A stretch of DNA of 64,000 nt from Trichobilharzia szidati. Its lineage: Eukaryota > Platyhelminthes > Trematoda > Strigeidida > Schistosomatidae. Position 1 is the first letter of the stretch. Each line of letters begins with the position of its first letter. The DNA lies in NCBI GenBank assembly GCA_944472155.2, contig OX235279.1, positions 115,374,110-115,438,109 on the forward strand. Direction: 5' to 3'. The notes below the pieces were generated by a model that was not told the origin of the DNA, did no database searches, and saw only the letters and a program-made list of their open reading frames with translations. This document shows positions 46,618-55,345 of this stretch, piece by piece. The translations under genes and the position numbers were made by a program.

Positions 46618-46808
46618 GCGAGCCTGAATAGCTCAGTGGTAACGTCTCTGACTGCAGCACTGGGTGACGCGGGTTCGAATCTCAGAAGGGACATCAGTTC
46701 CTTCAAGGTTGCAGATACGCCTTGCTGATGAGTGCCAACTAGCACGAAACCTAGGTCGAAGGCTTCCTTCCGATTGCTTCCAACCATCTAATACCAATAA
46801 AGTGCACT
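46618..46808 (+). mobile_element. tRNA-headed SINE with hammerhead body
   Basis: The head has box A TAGCTCAGTGG (46629-46639) and box B GGTTCGAATCT (46672-46682), which fit Pol III internal promoter boxes. The body contains a hammerhead (46719-46763) and ends around TACCAATAAAGTGCAC. The body matches the centre of the element at 46228-46587 in opposite orientation. Head-plus-ribozyme is the plan of the schistosome Sm-alpha family; the stem sequences here differ from the GUCC/GGAC stems at 49 and 53 kb, so this is another subfamily. Confidence 0.8.
46719..46763 (+). ncRNA. Hammerhead ribozyme, near-consensus
   Basis: GCCTTG, CTGATGA (46725-46731), GTGC/GCAC stem II, GAAA (46746-46749), CCTAGGTC with the cleavage C at 46757. 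The only defect is the first base after the site: G (46758) faces G (46724), so stem I lacks its closing pair, where the copy at 46397-46441 has C-G. The other five stem I pairs remain. Cleavage is likely weakened rather than abolished. Confidence 0.75.
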
Positions 46809-47579
46809 TTACCAGCTGTGTGATCATTTGGTACAGAGTAAATCACACATGGTCTAATGAAATCCAGGTGGCTAGGTAACATGTCCTTTATATAGGCAAT
46901 CCACAACAGAATTAATGAGTGTACATAAAAAAGTCTTGCCCAAATCATTCAGAGATCCAAGTGGCTATCTAAGTAAACATTTCGCTTTAAGTTTGCAGCA
47001 GACTATGCCAAGTAAACGTTAAAGTTAAAAAAACTTAGTTTGACTGACTTTTTCTCACCCTGACTCCACTGAATCATGTTTGGCACCCTTCCACACAAGT
47101 AAGATGTGAAAAACACTTCGAATAATCAAGATGCCCTGAATAGACGTAAAATAATCAACGTTATCCAAGCAACAAGGAGTATTACTTTGTGTATTCAGCG
47201 TACACTTTGTAACGTTTTCATGCAGAGTTTTACACTAAGAGTGTATGGAATGAATACTGCTATCAAAGCACCATAAGTACCGTTTGAGTCATTAGGAAAA
47301 TAGATATGATAATTCAGTGAAAGGAATCTTCTTCATCGACGGAATTACTTCCAAAAGCTACACAAGCATGTTCATATTTACCTAAAGCGTATAGTAGTCT
47401 GCTAATGAGTAATAGGTGGGATGAAATAACTGACGTAATTACTCAGAGTTAGCTTCCAGAATAAGATTAAAAATTACGTAATAGTCACAGGCACAACGGG
47501 AGGAAAGGTTTGAAATGGGATAAGGTTAAAATTGTAATTGGGTGAGAAGAAATGCATTTGATTGTCTACTTGATAAGTA
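46809..47579. other. Unassigned stretch
   Basis: No open frame or repeat that I recognise. It is AT-rich and lies between the hammerhead SINE and a decayed PLE tail. Confidence 0.35.
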
Positions 47580-47965
47580 GGAAGACGGTGAGAAAAGCTC
47601 ACAATTTCCAAACGCATCTCTGAGCATTATACAGCATAGTTAGCGAGTGGGCAATGTAAAACAATTACTGGCTCAAGTCGTCAGGCACCTGGTGAACTCA
47701 GACCATTTAAGCCAACCATAATCGTCTTCCTAGATTGTCTGCAAGGTAATACCGAAGGATATGAAGGGCATTTATATACAGCAGAGGCGCTGACTATTAG
47801 TCAATATAACCTCAAACTCAGCTTACAGAAAGTCTGTGTAGCCTCTTATTCTGCCATTGTCTTCCTTAATCGTCTAGCTTTAATTTTATTAATTAATTCA
47901 CTGTTATCACTCATATTTTCCTTTTGTGCATATTTCTCACCCTCTTCACAACTGTCAAGTGGGCA
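47580..47965 (+). mobile_element. Decayed PLE family A 3' fragment
   Basis: At nucleotide level it follows the GIY-YIG and C-terminal region plus 3' UTR of the copy at 16830-17260: CATCTCTGAGCATTATACAGC, GCACCTGGTGAACTCA, the ACAGAAAGTCTGTGTAG tail, then TTAATTAATTCACTGTTATC. No frame remains open. Confidence 0.7.
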
Positions 47966-47980
47966 ATCAAATTCATTTGT

Positions 47981-48260
47981 GGATAACATTTATTTTGATA
48001 AGGTCTCACAGTGTTATACAGTAATATTTACTGATGACGTTCCGAGTACAATTTATAGCCCACATTCATACCATTGATATAAGAATACAACTTGGGCACT
48101 GTGGTAGAGTGTAATTCCATTATGGGTAAATTTTGTTTTGATAAAGTTTCATAGTGTTATACAGTAATGTTTACTGATGACGTTTCATAATCATCATATG
48201 ATTATGAGCAATAAATTGTGCTCGGAATCACATTCATACCAAGGTACTCACACAACTTTC
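47981..48260 (+). repeat. Two diverged copies of a 140-bp repeat
   Basis: 47981-48075 and 48124-48240 share TTTTGATAA, GTGTTATACAGTAAT and TTTACTGATGACGTT, then CACATTCATACCA. A third relative is at about 52599-52677. All three lie beside PLE remnants, so the unit may be PLE 3' UTR or terminal repeat sequence. Confidence 0.55.
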
Positions 48261-48349
48261 TAACTTTGTTTATATAATTCCATTATTTTCCACTGCTTAA
48301 TTTGATTGGTAGTAGTATTTTCCATATTTCCGGTATGAGTGATGAATCA

Positions 48350-49110
48350 TTCCTATTACACGTATTGGGCGTAGATTCGATGAACAAGGATTCAGTAATC
48401 AATCTCTCTCTCTACACCTACCTATATTACTCTTCAGTATTTTGACTCTGAACCTCCCTATTGTGTGGTTGTGTGTTAATGCATGCAGTGCAACTGTTGA
48501 GCTTTTTTCTAAATTACTTATCTTCTCGGGTTCAACCATTCTTACCTTAGCTAAATTCTTATGTTCCGACAGTCTGAATATCCCCGATCTACTAGTTTGA
48601 CCTATGTAGTTGACTTCAAAGTCATTTCAAGGTATTTTGTAAATTATTTTATTTTGTCTAATTGGGTCAACTGGGTCCTTTAACCTACAGAGCTTATCTC
48701 CGAGTGGGTTTGTAGGTTTGAATGCCACCCTAATTGCTGCTTTATTAAGAATCTTATGTAGAGCCTCAGATGTCCCCTCCTTATATGTTACAGCTACCCT
48801 TTCACACTTTGAAACCAGCACTTATGCCAATAAATATAACTGTGTAGTCATGTTTAGCACCCGCATTTAGCAGATGTTCGTTCATGTCCTCTTGTTTTTG
48901 GAGGTGTATGTTTTTTCGCCTATATTCATTAGGTTGATTAAAGAAGTACATTTCAGTTCTGCCCTATTTTCGTAACATTTGGTGGCTACTCCTAATCTAT
49001 GAGTGAGCACTGAGGCAGTCGTAATGAAATAGATAGATTTTTTCTCTCGATTGCATATCCCATATTTTCGTAAACTTTTACAAATTAATTTCATGACTGA
49101 TTGTGATATT
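48350..49110 (-). mobile_element. Decayed PLE fragment, second family, minus strand
   Basis: On the minus strand, 48627-48821 encodes VAFKPTNPLGDKLCRLKD leading to IIYKIP. A nearby frame continues NYIGQTSRSGIFRLSEHK and SSTVALHALTHNHTI, matching in order the linker and GIY-YIG nuclease of the family B PLE at 58.9-60.5 kb (HKPTNSLHSVLCKPKD, VIYKINC, HYIGQSGRPLRLRIHEHK). A weaker upstream frame runs 48882-49094. Stops separate the blocks. Confidence 0.75.
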
Positions 49111-49249
49111 CTTGTGCATATCAGTCTTTGAATGTCTGATATAAGTTATTTTAGTATCAGCTAGTTATAACGCGAAAATCCACCAAAATACTGATAATAT
49201 ATTTTAGAGGAAATTTCATTTCGCCAATTTATGTGGGATAAATTAAAAC

Positions 49250-49440
49250 TTAACTGGTGGATGGTGACTAGCAGTGGAATCCAAGATGTGCATTCCGTCC
49301 TACTTAGGACTCGTCAGCTAGATGTAACTGCATTCCCCAGTGAGTGATGATGTTCCCACCGAGACTGGAACCCAGTGCCCATAGTTTCAAACGCCAAAGA
49401 GTTATCCACTAGACCACTTGGGCCACGAGATCCACCTCTA
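49250..49440 (-). mobile_element. Hammerhead SINE, minus strand
   Basis: On the minus strand: box A TGGTCTAGTGG (49406-49416), box B GGTTCCAGTCT (49362-49372), then a hammerhead (49287-49323) and a body with GGATTCCACTGCTAGTCACC, the wording found in Sm-alpha elements. A second copy of the 3' half lies in opposite orientation at about 49500-49620. Confidence 0.7.
49287..49323 (-). ncRNA. Hammerhead motif with damaged core
   Basis: Minus strand: stem I (ATCTAG with TTGGAT), CTGACGA (49311-49317), GTCC/GGAC stem II, then GGAA where GAAA is expected, then a short stem III and the cleavage C. The A-to-G change at core position 13 should abolish cleavage. The rest of the fold is preserved. Confidence 0.65.
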
Positions 49441-49499
49441 GTGCAACGGGTCATATTAATTATTCAATTGGATTTTAGATTTCCCTGTCGATTAATTGG

Positions 49500-49620
49500 A
49501 CTGAAGTACTCGGTGGGAACATCATCACTCACTGGGGAATATAGTTACATCCAAATGACGAGTCCTAAATAGGACGAAATGCGCATTCTGGGTTCCACTG
49601 CTAGTCACCACCCATCAACT
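49500..49620 (+). mobile_element. Hammerhead SINE 3' half, plus strand
   Basis: ATGACGA (49555-49561), GTCC, loop TAAATA, GGAC and GAAA (49576-49579), then ATGCGCAT and the body GGTTCCACTGCTAGTCACCA. The core C3 is A and the base before cleavage is T, so it is probably inactive. It faces the minus-strand copy at 49250-49440. About 49463-49520 and 49690-49745 also form an inverted pair. Confidence 0.65.
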
Positions 49621-49749
49621 AAATTCTAATTACATGCCCAGACATCGTCGAAGCATCTGCACTGGAAGCCGACATGTCAACTAGAGACCGAGCACTTCAG
49701 TCCAATCAGTCGACGGGAAAATCTAAAATTCAATTGAATAAATTGAAAC

Positions 49750-51149
49750 TGTTGTCAGAATTAGAAAGAGAAGTATTTTTTAGTCGACCGTTATATCGCA
49801 ACTAATGTGACTGTTTAATTTTATATAAACCTGTGGGAAGTTATCATTCAGATGTACAATTCCATTAATAAGCCGGGAGGAAACACAGCTTGGTATTTTA
49901 GTACAACTTCGTTCTTCTGTGAAACCATAGGCAACATTCGTCACAAGTAAATAGACTTTTTAAATCCCAGTATCATTGATTCAAATGTAAAGATAGGTCG
50001 TCTGTTGATGACCAATGTGTGTATTTATTCCCAGGTGTGCATTTATCAAAATCTATCAATGAAGCATGCACTGTGCAGTGACACAGGTTTTATTTATCAA
50101 GGTAATATGAATTTATTCAATACCACTTTTACTCCTTAAATGTGGGAAACACTAAAAACAAGATCTTTGGTTGGAACATTTTGGCAGCTTTCTTATCACA
50201 TCTTATGCTAAGGAAATACAAACTAGGAGGAAGACATTGCAATGAAACATACTGGAATATCCAAAATTTGTGGTATTCGATCATCTGATTGGTGTGTCAT
50301 TACAACTCTTTGTTACATCTGATCTACTATTTTCTTTAAATAAATTTGGTAAGGATTTAGCTGAATTCATCTTGAAACCCACTGTGAATACTTGTTTAAC
50401 CAACCATCTTATTTAGAACCAACATTCAATGATAGAGAAATTTGGCTAAAAGCATAATTCATCCAACGAACAGGATATTGGCCCACAGTTTCTACAGAAT
50501 TATTTGCTCAAAGTGTATGAGAAATCCATTAGTTAATTGCCAGAAACACAAATTAACTGTCCTAATCAAAACTTTTAAGGCTTCCAGTGTGACTGAATTA
50601 AACAAAAGAATATACACTTCAAATTTGTTCAGTCTGTAAGGTGATAACAGTTACTTCTCTTTTGACAAAAATAATAACAATATAACAATGAAGACTTAAA
50701 AGAAGATCATTCAAATCCTTAATCAGTTGTTTCGTCAAGACATGGTCAACAAGAGTATCTGTTAGGCAGTGATGCTCCAAGGCACATACCAAAGAAGCAG
50801 CCCCTTCCTAACTTAGAACTGGAATAACTTTTTAGACTATATTGACCATCATGGAGTCTCATTACTGTGAACCACCTTGATAGCTTGCATAAATGATTGT
50901 GCCTATAAGGAAAGTCTAGCTATCTACACTTTGAACTACAGTTTCTAATTTAATTGGTATTAAGATATCAGTAGGAGAAAGGGAAGTGCAATTTCTTTTG
51001 ATACTGAGCCTCTTGCACCCCTTGTTTTGCATATGCGATCAAACTGATAAAATGAACTTTTCACCGGATTAACTGGAAGATTTATTGTTACGTACATAAT
51101 AGGTACAATTTCATCTTAAGGGCTCGTATTACAGACAAACAGGAGTAAT
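49750..51149. other. Unassigned stretch, possibly old PLE sequence at its right side
   Basis: No convincing frame. Since PLE similarity is recognisable from about 51150, the preceding few hundred bases may be the same element decayed past recognition, but I cannot support that. Confidence 0.3.
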
Positions 51150-51740
51150 TACAGAAATTTTCATTGATTCAATATTTTCAGAATTATTCCTAGCTTATTT
51201 TAAGGGTAAGAAATTAAGATATGCAATAGATCTGCTGAAACTGTATTTATGATATTCAGATTGTGTGTTTATTGTATGAGACAGTGAGAGCTCAGCGAAG
51301 AATGTACTCAAGTTATTCAGTTTAGTCCATCTAAGTGTAAAATGCATACTTGATTGTGAGAGGACGAGTGGAACAAGTTTTATAGACTTCAGTATTAAAA
51401 AATGTGAAGATGACTTGATCTCATATATGATCTGTCATAAGATTGCCTGGATAGCTCACTATTCACCATATTGCAGCTATTATCTAATCGAGACTTTGCT
51501 TTCACGTACGACTAGATTATGTTCAAGGGGTAAAATCGATGAGTGTGTGAAAATTAGCAACACACTTATGAATAGACGATATCCCATAAATCTCACTACT
51601 GAAAGTTACAAATGAAAAAACAAGGAATTAGTCCAAAACAACAGCATTGAAAAAGGACCTATTCATTAGACTACCATTCAAAGATGATTTCCTGAACTCA
51701 CCAAATAATCACTAATGGAATACATATATCATGTTAGTCT
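51150..51740 (+). mobile_element. Strongly decayed PLE family A fragment
   Basis: Translated pieces align in order with the copy at 54.8-57.2 kb. 'YSDCVFIV' near 51250 corresponds to the RT box (YVDNTFIIV there). The block at 51415-51615 then aligns with the thumb/linker: YLIETLLSRTTRLCSRGKID against RNLIRSLSYRVRRICTPDTI, then NRRYP against ENCYP. Identity is low and stops are frequent. Confidence 0.55.
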
Positions 51741-52598
51741 ATTTTACTAGGAAACCAATAGTAGCCTACAGTACAAAGAACATTATGAGTGAAAGAAATC
51801 TCGTTTCAAAGTCCTACTTTACCTCAAATTATACCTCTTCGTTTGCCTTTATTTGCAGCAGCCAGTAAGTCGTAAGGCCTAATGAAACCTTTGCTAAAAA
51901 AGTCTGTAGTGTAGTGTCTACGTGGCAGTACTATTGGCAGCTACTTCCTTGTTAAGCTTTACGCCATGAATTCTAACACAGCTTTCTTTGTCGTAAATAT
52001 ATAAGCTAACAGTAGATAGCTACCCTATACGGAAGTGGCTGCAATTTATAAAGTGAAACCCAACTTTTGCGTTTAGAAATATTTTGTGCTACACATACTA
52101 GTTTGTTATTTTCTTTATTTGGAATTCCTTTCTCATTCCAAAATCTTGCCATCCTTAGATATTATTGATTCCTGTAACTTGAAATCTAATCACACCTGCT
52201 ACTCAATACTTTGCCGAATTATTGCTACTTTTCCTTGTTGAATTTACGGTATGATCTGCCGTCCTGATAACAATTTTTACGTTTTTCTTAAACTGATTAA
52301 TTAGATGAATAACTTTTAAATTTTCTCCTATTTTTAGTGACGTGAATGCCTGAAAATAATAATTTTGTGTTGATTTGACCATTGAAATACGCCGAATAAC
52401 TTTATTTTAGCATTTGACAGCGACATCTGAAAATATCCAACAGTGTAGGAATTTTGAACTTGGTGAGAGTGTGAAACGCTTCGGGAACACTGAATGAAAT
52501 AAATTCACTTCTTCAAAGTGTCTTTTATTTTCGCTTTACAAAATCTTTATTTTCAGGTTCTATGGATATGTTAAGCGTTTTCACCCATGAAAAACTTT
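51741..52598. other. Unassigned AT-rich stretch
   Basis: No frame, tRNA-like box or known repeat recognised. A diverged copy of the 48.0-48.2 kb repeat follows at about 52599-52677. Confidence 0.35.
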
Positions 52599-52812
52599 GT
52601 TTGTTAAAAAACACACGGTGATACAGTATTATGTACCGATGACGATTCGAGAACAATTTATTGCTTCGTTCATACCAAATCCTATGGGTTCATTGAAAAT
52701 ATATATTCTCTGAACAGTTTCAGTTACTTATAAGTAGTATGATTCGAATTATTTAAGAATTAGAAGAGTTATTGACGAATGATTCATGTAGATGCATGAT
52801 TACTTGTAAACA

Positions 52813-52831
52813 TATATATATATATATATAA
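52813..52831. repeat. TA microsatellite
   Basis: A run of about nine TA dinucleotides. Confidence 0.9.
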
Positions 52832-52959
52832 TGTCGGCAAAAGCACAGGTGTCATGGGTAAGTCTATTGAGTTGAAGGTCAGTCTAGAGAACTCTCGCAG
52901 CAGCTAAACAGGTATCTAGTTTCTCAACTAAGCCCAATGCTCACACAACGAGACAAAGA

Positions 52960-53350
52960 TAAATGACTAATGATGGCCTCATCAATGTACATCTGTGGAT
53001 TCAGAAGCTTTTTTGAAGCTAGTTACACAGACTGTATTCAGAGGGATCTTTCTGTGAACGCACGAGAACACGTAGCATTATGGTTGTGTAAAGAGGAAAC
53101 AAAATGCTGAAATAGTGCAGTCTTAGCCTTCTTGGTAGATACTGGACATTCAATTGAAACCATAGCTGGAGTTCTCCGTTACCAATCATATCCCCAGTAA
53201 TCTGTCCAGACGAGCTTGGCTACGTCTTCTATCAGAAGCTGAGGCAACAGCAATCTGTACCAGAGCTGGTCTCTGTATACAGAAAAAGTATATCCGACCT
53301 ACGCCTACAATAAGGTCAACAATTCCTCCATGAACGCCGATACTTTAAAT
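52960..53350 (+). mobile_element. Decayed PLE family A, GIY-YIG end
   Basis: 'MASSMYICGF' near 52985 corresponds to LASSMCIYQF of the better copy, followed by ASYTD and VNAREHVALW for the ARYVG and KRITEHLPTW stretch. The C-terminus reads LSEAEATAICTRAGLCIQKK. Stops and gaps make it non-functional. Confidence 0.65.
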
Positions 53351-53497
53351 TCCTAACTCGTTATTCCTCTTTTTTCCTGTTTAAGTGACGAAAGTTTTTT
53401 CAGACCTTTTGTGACTTCATGATCTTTCTTATTTTGATTGCATGGAGGATTTCATCATGAGCTGACATCAGTAAGAGAACCACTGGAAAACCTGGGA

Positions 53498-53543
53498 GTA
53501 CTGGACAGCTGTTTCGTCCTACTTTTGGACTCTTCATCAGTAC
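53498..53543 (-). ncRNA. Hammerhead fold with core C3 changed to A
   Basis: Minus strand: GUACUG/CAGUAC stem I (six perfect pairs), AUGAAGA where CUGANGA is expected, GUCC/GGAC stem II, GAAA, the self-complementary ACAGCUGU stem III and the cleavage C at 53504. Only core C3, which must pair with G8, is replaced by A. Alternatively, CUGAUGA can be read three bases earlier, but stems I and II then do not fit. Confidence 0.65.
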
Positions 53544-53635
53544 GCACCCATCGGGGTTCGAACCCAGGACCTTCCGGTGACAAGGGGAGGTCATAGACAT
53601 TTGAGCCACTGGGACCCGATTCAATGGTTGGGTGC

Positions 53636-53681
53636 GTACTGATGAAGAGTTCCAAACTAGGACGAAACAGCTGTCCAGTAC
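53636..53681 (+). ncRNA. Hammerhead fold with core C3 changed to A, second copy
   Basis: GTACTG (53636-53641), ATGAAGA (53642-53648), a GTTCC stem, TAGGAC, GAAA (53664-53667), CAGCTGTC, then CAGTAC (53676-53681). Stem I pairs perfectly. The same C3-to-A change is seen as in the facing copy and in the 49.55 kb copy. Confidence 0.65.
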
Positions 53682-53989
53682 TCCCAGGTTTTCCAGTGGT
53701 TCTCTTACTGATGTCAGCTCATGATGAAATCCTCCATGCAATCAAACAAAGTCCCTACAAAAGACCAATACTTTCTTATTTTGTCTTTCACCCTAGACTG
53801 ACATAATGGTTTCCAAATTTGTTATTATATTTACACAATCCTGTTCATTTCACTTTATCGAAGTCTTTATTACCTTATAATCTTTCACTGATAGTACTTT
53901 TATTTTCGCACCAAACCACTGTTATCATTTCATCGTTATCACTGTTATTTACCACCCCTGGACTTACGTCTGGTTTAAACCAGTTGTTG

Positions 53990-53990
<1 letters not shown>

Positions 53991-54035
<45 letters not shown>

Positions 54036-54765
54036 TGAACCATGCTAGTTGTAAAGCGATCGTAAAAATGTCTCGTGATATTTGTCTTCTTAATGGATTT
54101 ATAATTTTCAAAAGAATGGTTACTGAACAAAGAATACTTTTTTCGATAACTTTATCATCAGGTTCTATAGCTGTATTTACATAATAGTGAATAAATTAGA
54201 GTTAATAATAACATGAATGTTTGTATAACATCGAATCAATAATAACAATAGAGCCAGAAGAAGAAATTATCCGAAACAATCGTTCGCTCTTGTAAAAAAT
54301 TATATTTGTAAAATCTCAGCGAGATTGAAATGAGTAATTCCAACGTTTCGTTCGGCAATCTGGTCCGAACTTCTTCAGGGAAATTAATCAAAATTAACAT
54401 AACAGAGTTTTGATTAATTTCCCTGAAGAAGTTCGGACCAGATTGCCGAACGAAACGTTGGAATTACTCATTTCAATCTCGCTGAGATTTTACAAATATA
54501 ATTTTTTACAAGAGCGAACGATTGTTTCGGATAATTTCTTCTTCTGGCTCTATTGTTATTATTGATTCGATGTTATACAAACATTCATGTTATTATTAAC
54601 TCTAATTTATTCACTATTATGTAAATACAGCTATAGAACCTGATGATAAAGTTATCGAAAAAAGTATTCTTTGTTCAGTAACCATTCTTTTGAAAATTAT
54701 AAATCCATTAAGAAGACAAATATCACGAGACATTCTTACGATCGCTTTACAACTAGCATGGTTCA

Positions 54766-54817
<52 letters not shown>

Positions 54818-54846
54818 TGAACCATGCTAGTTGTAAAGCGATCGTA
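53991..54846. repeat. Near-perfect palindrome with 360-bp arms
   Basis: Arms 54034-54393 and 54408-54767 are reverse complements with almost no differences, separated by 14 bases and flanked by TA runs (53991-54033 and 54768-54815). A third partial copy of the outer arm end, starting GGTGAACCATGCTAG, lies at 54816-54846, next to the inverted PLE 5' part. The inner arm ends carry CTGAAGAAGTTCGG, then CCGAACGAAACG, a hammerhead-like motif known from PLE terminal repeats. The palindrome is probably two PLE terminal sequences head to head. Confidence 0.85.
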
Positions 54847-55345
54847 ATATCATAATCTCTTCGTTTTTCATAAGTTCTTTCAGCTCCTTATGGTGCCTCT
54901 TCGTCAAGATGGACCTTCCGTTGTGTTTGGTATTTATAAAAAATTTGTGACAACAGTCGAGGATTGATGCTTTGAATTGTTGTAGGTTTTCGTCTGATGT
55001 AGGTGTGAGATCGTAAGTTTGGTTTATTAGATTTTCGAACTGAACCTGGCATTGTAGCTTGTCAATACTTTGTGGTTTTAGGCAGAATTTTGGACCTAGA
55101 GATAGTGCCTCTAGTTGAGTAGTAGACAGTGTGATGTCTGAAAGATTGAATACGTACTTTTCTGGATTGCTTGGGAACGGAGATTCGGTATTAATTGTAG
55201 GCTTTAGGCTTTTGAGAAGATCTGCTTTAGTCTTGTTAAATTTTTTTTGAGTGATTTGTTGTACATATTCTTCGAAGGAATGGCGTAGTTCTTGATCTAA
55301 GTCTTCGACTGCATGAGTTCTTGAGTAGACGTTTCGCTCTAGCTT

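Larger units (their letters stand above)
53433..53746. repeat. Snap-back hammerhead SINE pair, 118-bp arms
   Basis: Arms 53433-53550 and 53629-53746 are reverse complements with few differences, each holding a hammerhead-like fold. The 78-base loop carries a tRNA-like head on the minus strand: box A near 53598-53608 and the box B palindrome GGGTTCGAACCC at 53554-53565. The head reads into the left arm, so the left half is a head-plus-ribozyme SINE and the right arm is an inverted copy of its body. Confidence 0.8.
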
